From contig NZ_CP012673.1 in assembly GCF_002950945.1 (NCBI RefSeq), positions 7,888,501 to 7,952,500 of the forward strand: a stretch of DNA of 64,000 nt. The letters are read 5' to 3'. This DNA comes from Sorangium cellulosum. Its GTDB lineage: Bacteria > Myxococcota_A > Polyangia > Polyangiales > Polyangiaceae. This document shows, in pieces, positions 17,771-24,570 of this stretch. The stretch's first letter is position 1; the number at the start of each line of letters is the position of its first letter. The position numbers were made by a program, and so were the translations under genes. Below the pieces are notes generated by a model. That model did no database searches and was not told the DNA's origin. It saw only the letters and a list, made by a program, of their open reading frames with translations.

Positions 17771-18298
17771 CTACGCTCGGAAATACTCCTGTCCTGCCGG
17801 CTCAGGGGTCTCCGGCGACGGATTCAGGTACACGACCACGCGGCAGCCGGCGTGCCCGCGCGCGATCGACTCCTCGATGACGACGCGCGCGTAACCCAGG
17901 TTCTCCGCGGTGATCAGGCCGAAGACGTTGGACGTCATCATGCACAGCGCCGGGCGGTCCTTCACCATGTCGCCGAACGGGCACGCGCGGTTGCCGAGCA
18001 CGAGCTTCTCGTCGCTCTCCTCGATGACGTAGAAATCCCCCTGGATGCGCCGCTTGAGGTCCACCAGCGTCGCCGCGACCTGCTCGCGCGTGAGCTGGCC
18101 GGCCTGGAAGGCCGCCCGGTAGTCCTCATTGAGCTTGTCCCCGATCTTCTGGCCGACGACGCTGACGAAGCCCGCGGCCGACTCGAGGCCGACGACCTCC
18201 TGCAGCGTGCCGGCGAGCTCGCGCAAGAGCTGGCGCAGGAAGACGTCCCTGTCGAGCGCCACCGGGAGCCTACGGATCGATTCTGCCGTGTTGCTCAT
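17771..18298 (-). CDS. Methanogen-output-domain-1-like signalling protein
   Basis: 175 residues from ATG 18298. The central and C-terminal parts contain NRACPFGDMV, ALCMMTSNVFGLI, and GYARVVIEESIARGHAGCRV, a Cys-containing pattern seen in methanogen output domain 1 (MetOD1) proteins, which are frequent beside PAS/histidine-kinase genes in myxobacteria. The domain has no proven activity; ligand or metal sensing through the conserved cysteines is a guess. It sits immediately upstream of the hybrid kinase with 9 nt between them. Family assignment is from memory of the pattern and should be confirmed by profile search. Confidence 0.6.
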   Translation of the reverse strand: MSNTAESIRRLPVALDRDVFLRQLLRELAGTLQEVVGLESAAGFVSVVGQKIGDKLNEDYRAAFQAGQLTREQVAATLVDLKRRIQGDFYVIEESDEKLVLGNRACPFGDMVKDRPALCMMTSNVFGLITAENLGYARVVIEESIARGHAGCRVVVYLNPSPETPEPAGQEYFRA

Positions 18299-18427
18299 AC
18301 ATGTCCTCCGCCAGTTGCTGTAGCACGTTCGCAGGTCCCACGGGCGCCGCGTCATCGAATCTGCAGGACAGCTGTGTCCGCTGCGCGCCGTGGCCAGCTC
18401 CGCCGAGCGCGTCGATCGATGGGCGCG

Positions 18428-19000
18428 TTACCCCTGCTTCCGGGGCTGCGGTCGCCTCGCCGGCGATCCCTTCGTCGCGGTCGCCGCAGCCTTCACCGGC
18501 GTCTTCTTCTTCCCCGGCTTCCCGGGCGCCGCCTTCGTGGCCGTCGCCGCCGGCTTTCCCTGCCCGTCTCGCCGGCTCGGCGCAGCGCGCTTCGCCGGCG
18601 CCGCCTTCGCACGAGGCGCGGGCGCTGCGCTGCCCAGCGCCTGCGACAGGCGCTTCGGCGCCACCGCGCGGTAGCTCTCCTCGATCCACTCGAGCAGCAT
18701 CGCTTCGGGCACATCGTCCTCCGGCCCGAGCCGCGCCGTCACCCACCCGCTCTTGCCGAGGTTGTACCCGGTCGGCTCCGCGAATGGCAACATGAGCGCG
18801 ATCTTGCCCGACTCCGGGAGCTTGGCAGTCACGAGGAGCTTGCCTTCGTGGCTGTTGAGGAAAGCGAAGATCTTCCCGCGCACCTTCACGACGCGGTCGC
18901 CCCACGGGAACTCCTCCACCGCCTCGGGATAAGCGAGCGCGGCGTCGCGCAGCCTGGCGAGGATGGGCGTGAACCTCGCGTCGTTGTTGGTCGCGGTCAT
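18428..19000 (-). CDS. MmcQ/YjbR-family protein with histone H1-like Lys/Ala/Pro tail
   Basis: 190 residues from ATG 19000. Residues 10-120 are a YjbR domain: LRDAALAYPEAVEEFPWGDR, VVKVRGKIFAFLNSHEGKL, GKSGWVTARLGPEDDVPE and WIEESYRAVAPKRL. YjbR has a CyaY-like DNA-contacting fold of unclear role. From residue 125 the protein switches to about 65 residues rich in Lys, Ala, Pro and Arg (APRAKAAPAKRAAPSRR, ATATKAAPGKPGKKKTP), resembling histone H1 and AlgP-type tails that bind nucleic acid non-specifically. The tail greatly increases basic charge and supports a nucleoid-binding function, though this is inference. Confidence 0.8.
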   Translation of the reverse strand: MTATNNDARFTPILARLRDAALAYPEAVEEFPWGDRVVKVRGKIFAFLNSHEGKLLVTAKLPESGKIALMLPFAEPTGYNLGKSGWVTARLGPEDDVPEAMLLEWIEESYRAVAPKRLSQALGSAAPAPRAKAAPAKRAAPSRRDGQGKPAATATKAAPGKPGKKKTPVKAAATATKGSPARRPQPRKQG

Positions 19001-19317
19001 TCGCCGAGAATACGGCGTGGGACGGACCAGCGTCCAGCGCCTGGATGGGGACCACGCCGGGAAATCACCCGATGACAGGTGGTCGTCCTCCGCGCCGCTC
19101 GCGCGGTCGACGCGCGAGTCGGCTGGATCGCTCGTCGCGCCGGGAGCGCCGGACGATCTCGAGGGACGTCTCATGACACCAGCTGCCGCAGCACGCGCGG
19201 CCGGCGCGCGTGCGACAATTTTTTCCAAGACAGCTCGCGCGAGAGGCGGCAGGCTGGCGCCGGAGGATTCACCATGAGCGTTGCCAGAAGACCCGAAGGG
19301 TATCCGCGCGTTTCACC

Positions 19318-20637
19318 TTATCTGATCTCGTCCGGCGCCGACGGTGTGATCGTGGGTGGAGCGGCCTTGGCGAGCTCGCCGTCGATCTTGCCGCCGATCG
19401 CCCGGAGCGTCGCGCCGAGGTTCGGGCCGCGCGCCGGCGCCGCGCCGGCGACGATGGGGCGGAGCTTCGTGTAGTACGGAGCCGCCCTGTCGAGCGCGGC
19501 GTTGAGCGTCTGCTTCGCTGGCATCAGGTACCGCGGCGCCGCGCCCCCCTCCGGGATCAGCGCCGCCCGGAGGAGATCGTCGCGGTTCATCATCGCGAGG
19601 AAGGCCGCGGCGTCCTCCAGACAGTCGCCGGTGCAGGAGGACTTCACCCCGAGGGAGTCCACCCAGACGAACGGCCTGTCGCCACGGTCGGAGAGGGCGA
19701 ACGGGAGCACCTCGAGCGCGCCCTCGTCGAGGCACGGCGCGCCGCCACACTTGCTCCGCGCCTCGTCGACGAAGGCGTTCAGGATCTCCGAGTACCCGAC
19801 GAGCGCGACGCCCCGCTTCCGGGCCATGAGCCGCCCGTACATCGACGGATCGTCATGGTAGAGATCGGATCTGCAGAACTCCCCGGCGCACAGGCCGCGC
19901 AGCGCGAGGAGCGCCTTCAGGCCGGGTGTCCCGCCGACGGCCAGCGGATCCCCGGCCGGGATCGCCCTCGCGACGTCGAAGGCCGCATCGACCTGCGCGT
20001 CGAAATAGAGCTCGCCCAGCGTGCTGCTGCCCATGAGATCCACGAGCAACCCGGCCGCGGGCAAGCTCCCCCTGGCGAGCCGCTGGAGGTCGCTGAACGT
20101 CTTCAGCTTCGGCGCCGCCTCCCTCGTCGCGAAGAGGAAGTTGGAACAGAGCCAGTGGGGCACGGTGACCCAGCCGTCGCCCTTCTTGCCCACGCTGACG
20201 GCGGCCGGGTGGAAGTCGGCGTCGCTCAGCCCGACGGACGGGGGGAGCGGCTGCAAGGTCGGGAGCAGATCGTCGAGGAAGACCGAGTCGATCTCGATCA
20301 CGTGCGCGTCCGACTGGACGATCGAGTCCTTCTCCGCCGGTTTGTAGTAGTTCCCGAGATCCACGAGCTCCAGCGCCGTGTGGGGTCGCTCCTTCTTGAA
20401 GGCGGCGGTGACCAGCTCCTTCATGCCCTTGTAATCGGGGACATAGGGGTAGAGCGCCACCCGGAGCCGGCGCGGCTCGGACGCGGGCGATCGCGCCGGA
20501 GCTCTGGTGTTCGCCGGCGCGGGCGGCTGCGCCGGAGACGCCGCCTCCGCGGGCGGCGCCGCCGGAGGGGGCGCCGAGCCGCTGCAGCCGGCGGCGAGCG
20601 CGCTGGCCAGGCTCAGGAACGCGTGGATCCTCTTCAT
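19318..20637 (-). CDS. Thiamine pyridinylase (thiaminase I)-like secreted lipoprotein
   Basis: 439 residues from ATG 20637. The signal MKRIHAFLSLASALAAGC carries a lipobox, followed by a 40-residue Pro/Ala linker. The body resembles thiaminase I of Paenibacillus: RVALYPYVPDYKGM at the start, VIEIDSVFLDDLLP, VPHWLCSNFLFATRE, GLLVDLMGSSTLGELYFDA, VALVGYSEILNAF and APRYLMPAKQTLNAAL, all in the family order. The nucleophilic Cys (C164 here) and the catalytic Glu of the GYSE motif (E284) are kept. Thiaminase I swaps the thiazole of thiamine for another base and has the fold of a thiamine-binding protein, so a binding-only role is the main alternative; the retained Cys argues against it. It diverges from manA with 67 bases between starts. 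Confidence 0.8.
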   Translation of the reverse strand: MKRIHAFLSLASALAAGCSGSAPPPAAPPAEAASPAQPPAPANTRAPARSPASEPRRLRVALYPYVPDYKGMKELVTAAFKKERPHTALELVDLGNYYKPAEKDSIVQSDAHVIEIDSVFLDDLLPTLQPLPPSVGLSDADFHPAAVSVGKKGDGWVTVPHWLCSNFLFATREAAPKLKTFSDLQRLARGSLPAAGLLVDLMGSSTLGELYFDAQVDAAFDVARAIPAGDPLAVGGTPGLKALLALRGLCAGEFCRSDLYHDDPSMYGRLMARKRGVALVGYSEILNAFVDEARSKCGGAPCLDEGALEVLPFALSDRGDRPFVWVDSLGVKSSCTGDCLEDAAAFLAMMNRDDLLRAALIPEGGAAPRYLMPAKQTLNAALDRAAPYYTKLRPIVAGAAPARGPNLGATLRAIGGKIDGELAKAAPPTITPSAPDEIR

Positions 20638-20704
20638 GGCGCGCGATCCTATTGCACCGGCGCGCCCGCGATCCTGTAGGATCACGCCCTCGCAGGATCC
20701 GCCC

Positions 20705-21910
20705 ATGTTCTCGCTCGAAAACCGCGTTCAAGACTACGCCTGGGGCTCCCGGACGGCCATCGCCTCGCTGCTCGGACAGGCCCCCTCCGACAAACCGCAG
20801 GCCGAGCTCTGGATGGGCGCGCACCCGGCAGCCTCGTCGTGCATCGAGCTCGACGGGCGGAGGGAGCGCCTGGTCGACGCCATCCCCGAGCGCGCGGAGG
20901 CCTTCCTCGGCGCGCCGGCGGTCGAGCGCTTCGGCCCGCGGCTCCCCTTCCTGCTCAAGGTGCTCGCGGCCGATCAGCCGCTGTCGCTCCAGGCGCACCC
21001 GGACGAGGCGCAGGCGCGGCGCGGGTTCGAGGCGGAGAACGCCGCCGGCGTCCCGATCGACGCCCCGGAGCGCACCTACCGCGATCCGAACCACAAGCCC
21101 GAGCTCATCTGCGCGCTCACCCCGTTCGACGCGCTCTGCGGGTTCCGCCCGGCCGACGCCCTGGCGGAGGTGCTCGAGCTGCTCGCCGGGGGGCCGGGGG
21201 ACGCGCTCGTCCCGCGCGGCGGCGCGCCCATCGATGCGGCCGCGGTCGCGCGGCTCGTCGAGGGCCTGCTCGCGCTCGAGCCGGCCGCGCGGCGGGAGCT
21301 CGTCGCGTCGGTGGTCGAGGCGTGCGGGGCTGGCGCGCGGGCAGGCCACGGGTGGCTCGCGCGGCCCTGCAGCTGGGCGCTCCGGCTGAACGAGCTCTAT
21401 CCCGGCGACGTCGGCGTCGTGATCGCGCTCCTGCTCAACGACGTGCACCTCGAGCCGGGCGAGGCGCTGTACCTGCCGCCGCGCCGGCTGCACGCGTACG
21501 TGCGCGGGGTCGGCATCGAGATCATGGCGAGCTCCGACAACGTGCTCCGCGGCGGGCTGACGCCGAAGCGGGTCAACGTGGGCGAGCTCCTGCAGGTCCT
21601 CGACTTCTCCCCGTGGCGCGTCGATCGCGTCACGCCGCGCCTGGCCGGCGCGGAGCTGTTCTACGACACGCCCGCGCCGGAGTTCCGGCTGTCGCGCATC
21701 GAGCTCGACCCCCCCGCCGCGTGGCGGAGCACCGAGCGGCGCGGGCCCGAGATCGTGCTGTGCACCCTGGGAGAGGCGCGGCTGTCCGGCGCGCACGGCG
21801 AGGCGCGCGAGCTCCGGCAGGGGGAGTCGACCTTCATCCCGTTCGCCTCGGGGATGTACACGATCGAGGGACAGGGCCAGTTCTTCCGGGCCGCCGTCGG
21901 CGGCGGATGA
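20705..21910 (+). CDS. manA: Mannose-6-phosphate isomerase, class I
   Basis: 401 residues. The enzyme interconverts fructose-6-phosphate and mannose-6-phosphate. MFSLENRVQDYAWGS is the classic N-terminus, AELWMGAHPAASSC follows, and the zinc site is visible in PLSLQAHPDEAQA (Gln and His ligands), the conserved DPNHKPELICALTPFDALCG (Glu ligand) and GIEIMASSDNVLRGGLTPK with its catalytic Arg region. EALYLPPRRLHAYVRG carries the last His, although the usual GxxHAY begins RLHAY here. Length and motifs are complete. The stop lies inside the first copy of a 20-bp tandem repeat. Confidence 0.95.
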   Translation: MFSLENRVQDYAWGSRTAIASLLGQAPSDKPQAELWMGAHPAASSCIELDGRRERLVDAIPERAEAFLGAPAVERFGPRLPFLLKVLAADQPLSLQAHPDEAQARRGFEAENAAGVPIDAPERTYRDPNHKPELICALTPFDALCGFRPADALAEVLELLAGGPGDALVPRGGAPIDAAAVARLVEGLLALEPAARRELVASVVEACGAGARAGHGWLARPCSWALRLNELYPGDVGVVIALLLNDVHLEPGEALYLPPRRLHAYVRGVGIEIMASSDNVLRGGLTPKRVNVGELLQVLDFSPWRVDRVTPRLAGAELFYDTPAPEFRLSRIELDPPAAWRSTERRGPEIVLCTLGEARLSGAHGEARELRQGESTFIPFASGMYTIEGQGQFFRAAVGGG

Positions 21911-21960
21911 CGGCCGCGGGCGGCGGATGACGGCCGCGGGTGGCGAATGGCGGCCGCGGG
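21901..21960. repeat. Three tandem copies of a 20-bp repeat at the manA stop
   Basis: The unit CGGCGGATGACGGCCGCGGG occurs exactly twice (21901-21920, 21921-21940) and once with three changes (21941-21960). The manA stop codon is in the first copy, so expansion or contraction would not alter the protein. No function is evident. Confidence 0.9.
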
Positions 21961-22043
21961 CGCTGCGCGCCGGGCGCCCGCGCCGACGCGGGTTGCGCGG
22001 GCGGGCCGAGCCGCAGGATGATGCCGCCGGCGGGAGGCCTCGC

Positions 22044-23507
22044 ATGGACTTGACCGGTGTGGAGTGCGGCGTCTTCGAGGTCTGGGGGCCGGTCGGCGAG
22101 GGGGGCATGAGCCGCGTCTGGCTCGCCCGGCATCGCGAGCTCTCGTCGCCGGTCGTCCTGAAGACGCTGCTCGACACCGCCCACCACCCCGGCGAGGCGT
22201 TCATGCGGCTCCGGAACGAGGCGCGGCTCACCTCGCGCATCCCCGACCCGCGGGTCGTGCGGGCGGTGGACGTCGGCATCCACGACGGCGTGCCGTACCT
22301 GGCCGAGGAGTACGTCGACGGGCTCGACCTCGCCGAGCTCCAGGAGCGGCGCCGCGCGGCGCTCGGCCGCGGGCTGCCGCTCTGGTTCGTGGCGCTCGCG
22401 GTCCGCGACGTCGCGAGCGCGCTCCACAGCGCGCACCAGACGGGGGTGCTCCACCGGGACGTGAAGCCGTCGAACCTCTTCGGGTCGCCGCAGACGGGCG
22501 TCCGGCTCGGCGATTTCGGCGTCGCCGTGGGCCAGGGGCGGGCGCACGTGGTGGCGGGCGGCACGCCACGCTTCATCGCCCCCGAGGCGCTGCGCGGCGA
22601 GACCCCTTCCCGGCGCTGCGACGTGTACTCGCTCGGCGCGACCGCTTACGACCTCTATTACGGGCGGCCTCCGCTGGTCGAGCTGCGGGAGATCCTGGGC
22701 GACGGCGAGGTGCAGTTCCCGAAGGCGCACACGCCGGAGGAGGCCTATTTCCAGCACTTCCTCGCGAGGATGCTGGAGCGGAACCCCGCGAAGCGGCTCG
22801 CGTCGGCGAGCGCGCTCATCCGGAAGCTCGGCGCGCTGGCGCGCGACCTCCGCCCCTCGCCGCAGGTGGTGCAGCTCGAGCGGGGGGCGCTCCAGGTCGG
22901 CCCGGTGCGCATCCGGTGCATCCTGGGCGACATCGCCCAGGCGTCGGCCGACGGCATCGTGAACTCGGCGAACGACGAGATGAAGATGCGGAGCGGCGTC
23001 GGCGGCGCGCTGCGGCGGCGGGGCGGGCAGCGCGTCGAGGACGAGGCGATGCGCGACGGGCGGCGGGCGCTCGGCGAGTGCATCGCGACGGGCGCCGGGG
23101 AGCTCAGCTGCCGTTATGTGCTCCACGCGGTGAGCGCGTGGAAGGAGGCGTCCTGCATCGCCCGGGCGACGCAGCGGGCGCTCCTGCTCGCCGAGGAGCT
23201 CGGGCTGCGGACGCTGGCGATCCCGGCGCTCGGGACGGGCGTCGCGCGGGTGCCGCCGGAGGCGAGCGCGTTCGCGGCGTTCGCGGCGCTGCACGAGCAC
23301 CTGCTGCTCGGCGGCAGCCGGCTGCGGCAGGTGACGTTCGTGCTCTTCGACGCCGAGACGCTGGAGATCTTCATCGAGCAGCTGAGCGGCATGTTCCTGG
23401 GCGGCGCCGAGCAGGGCGACGAGGACGAGGGGGCGCGCGATGGGCGGGGGGCGCGGGACCGGGACGCGCTGGATGATACGGTGTTCCTGCGGGGCGGGAC
23501 GGGGTAG
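22044..23507 (+). CDS. Ser/Thr protein kinase fused to a macrodomain
   Basis: 487 residues from ATG 22044. The kinase domain spans about 9-265: glycine loop VGEGGMSRVWLA, ATP-anchoring K40 (VVLK), catalytic HRDVKPSNL with D139, DFG at 157-159, APE and RRCDVYSLGATAY. Residues about 287-450 form a macrodomain: RCILGDIAQASADGIVNSAN, then GVGGALRRRGG and later LRTLAIPALGTGVARVPPE, the ADP-ribose-binding loops. Macrodomains bind or remove ADP-ribose. There is no membrane segment and the acidic tail (about 450-487) is disordered. The pairing suggests that kinase output is coupled to ADP-ribose metabolites or ADP-ribosylated proteins. A GNAT gene follows after 6 nt. Confidence 0.88.
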   Translation: MDLTGVECGVFEVWGPVGEGGMSRVWLARHRELSSPVVLKTLLDTAHHPGEAFMRLRNEARLTSRIPDPRVVRAVDVGIHDGVPYLAEEYVDGLDLAELQERRRAALGRGLPLWFVALAVRDVASALHSAHQTGVLHRDVKPSNLFGSPQTGVRLGDFGVAVGQGRAHVVAGGTPRFIAPEALRGETPSRRCDVYSLGATAYDLYYGRPPLVELREILGDGEVQFPKAHTPEEAYFQHFLARMLERNPAKRLASASALIRKLGALARDLRPSPQVVQLERGALQVGPVRIRCILGDIAQASADGIVNSANDEMKMRSGVGGALRRRGGQRVEDEAMRDGRRALGECIATGAGELSCRYVLHAVSAWKEASCIARATQRALLLAEELGLRTLAIPALGTGVARVPPEASAFAAFAALHEHLLLGGSRLRQVTFVLFDAETLEIFIEQLSGMFLGGAEQGDEDEGARDGRGARDRDALDDTVFLRGGTG

Positions 23508-23513
23508 CTCGTT

Positions 23514-24080
23514 ATGCAAGCCGCGCCCACGCCCGTTGAGGTCCGTCGCGCCGAGAGCGCCGACGTCGCCGAGATCCACGCGCTCATGCGGGCCTACTAT
23601 GCCGAGGACGAATACCGCTTCTCCGAAGATCGCGCGCTCGCGGCGCTGAGCGCCCTTGTCGCGGACCGCTCGCTCGGAGAGGTGTGGGTCGTCGTGGCCG
23701 GCGAGGTGGTGGCTGGCTATTGCGCCGTCGGATTCGGCTTCTCCCTCGAGTTCCACGGGCGGGATGCGTTCGTCGATGAGCTATATGTGCGCCCCGACGC
23801 GCGCGGGCGCGGCTTCGCGGCGCGGCTGCTCGACCGCGCGGAACAGGGCTGCCTCGAGGCAGGCGTGCGCGCGCTCCACCTCGAGGTCGAGGTGGACAAG
23901 GCAGAGACGTACGCGTGGTACCGCCGGCGGGGCTTCGTCGACCACGAGCGCAGGATGATGACCAAGTGGCTCGACCCTGCGCCGGCCGAGGGAGGTGCGG
24001 CACCACCTGCACGTGCGCATTCAACCGTGCTCAAGAGAAGCGTCCAGCGACACCATAAAGAGGGATGTGAAGAAGTGTGA
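23514..24080 (+). CDS. GNAT-family N-acetyltransferase
   Basis: 188 residues. The GNAT core runs from VEVRRAESADVAEIHALMRA through VVAGEVVAGYCAVGF to the acetyl-CoA loop VDELYVRPDARGRGFAARLL (the R/Q-x-x-G-x-G/A motif is RGRGFAA) and AETYAWYRRRGFVDHER. The C-terminal 30 residues are not conserved and may be an extension into non-coding DNA. It begins 6 nt after the kinase-macrodomain gene and is probably co-transcribed. The substrate (protein, antibiotic or small amine) cannot be predicted. Confidence 0.88.
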   Translation: MQAAPTPVEVRRAESADVAEIHALMRAYYAEDEYRFSEDRALAALSALVADRSLGEVWVVVAGEVVAGYCAVGFGFSLEFHGRDAFVDELYVRPDARGRGFAARLLDRAEQGCLEAGVRALHLEVEVDKAETYAWYRRRGFVDHERRMMTKWLDPAPAEGGAAPPARAHSTVLKRSVQRHHKEGCEEV

Positions 24081-24310
24081 AAGACAGCCGGGTGAGAGGA
24101 CCACGTACCCTCCAAAAACGGCGTCTACGAAGGCGCATCGACAACCCAGGACGTGCGAGCATGAAATCGTCACTTGCCCGGTGGAGCCGCCCGGCGATAT
24201 GCCTCTATGACCACCCCCGAACGCGACATCAACCGGCCTCGGCCGGGTCGCTCTTCAGGGTGATTCCAAGGCCGGCGCCAGCGCGCCGACCCAACGAAAG
24301 GAGCACGGCG

Positions 24311-24475
24311 ATGAAGAACGAGAAGGTCGAGAAGAAGGTCAAGAAGATCAAGGAGCTCTTCGTGCAGGATCTCGCCAGGATCCAGGGCGGGGAGACGCAG
24401 CAGGCGCGGCCGAAGTGTCCGCAGTTCACGACGCTCGCCTGCGGCGAGGAAGCCAACGGCTGTTCCGGCTGCTGA
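24311..24475 (+). CDS. Putative RiPP precursor peptide with double-Gly leader and four-Cys core
   Basis: 54 residues from ATG 24311, with AAAGGAG at ideal spacing. The leader (1-27) is highly charged (MKNEKVEKKVKKIK) then ELFVQDLARIQGG, an amphipathic helix ending in Gly-Gly, the processing signal of C39 peptidases. The 27-residue core has cysteines at 36, 44, 51 and 54 and ends NGCSGC. The start could be moved only by losing the leader helix. Downstream, after a hairpin, come a C39-like/VKOR/thioredoxin fusion and an ATP-grasp gene, which supports a modified, exported peptide with disulfides. The core matches no named family that I recognise. The lack of database confirmation keeps confidence moderate. 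Confidence 0.78.
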   Translation: MKNEKVEKKVKKIKELFVQDLARIQGGETQQARPKCPQFTTLACGEEANGCSGC

Positions 24476-24487
24476 GCTTCTGCTCCA

Positions 24488-24530
24488 GGCTCGGCCCGCG
24501 CGCGACAGGCTCGCACGCGGGCCGAGCCCA
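24488..24530 (+). terminator. 13-bp hairpin terminator or attenuator after the precursor gene
   Basis: GGCTCGGCCCGCG (24488-24500) pairs perfectly with CGCGGGCCGAGCC (24514-24526) around a 13-nt loop, followed by CATTTTC. It starts 12 bases after the precursor stop and ends 44 bases before the next gene. This is the usual place for an attenuator that leaves precursor mRNA in excess over enzyme mRNA. Confidence 0.75.
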
Positions 24531-24570
24531 TTTTCTCGCCCTGGTTTTTCGCTACGTTGAGCTCCCCGCG

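Noticed and set aside
24077..24310. Upstream extension of the precursor-peptide frame
   Set aside because: The longer frame lacks a ribosome site and conserved character; AAAGGAG precedes ATG 24311 and the charged leader starts there.
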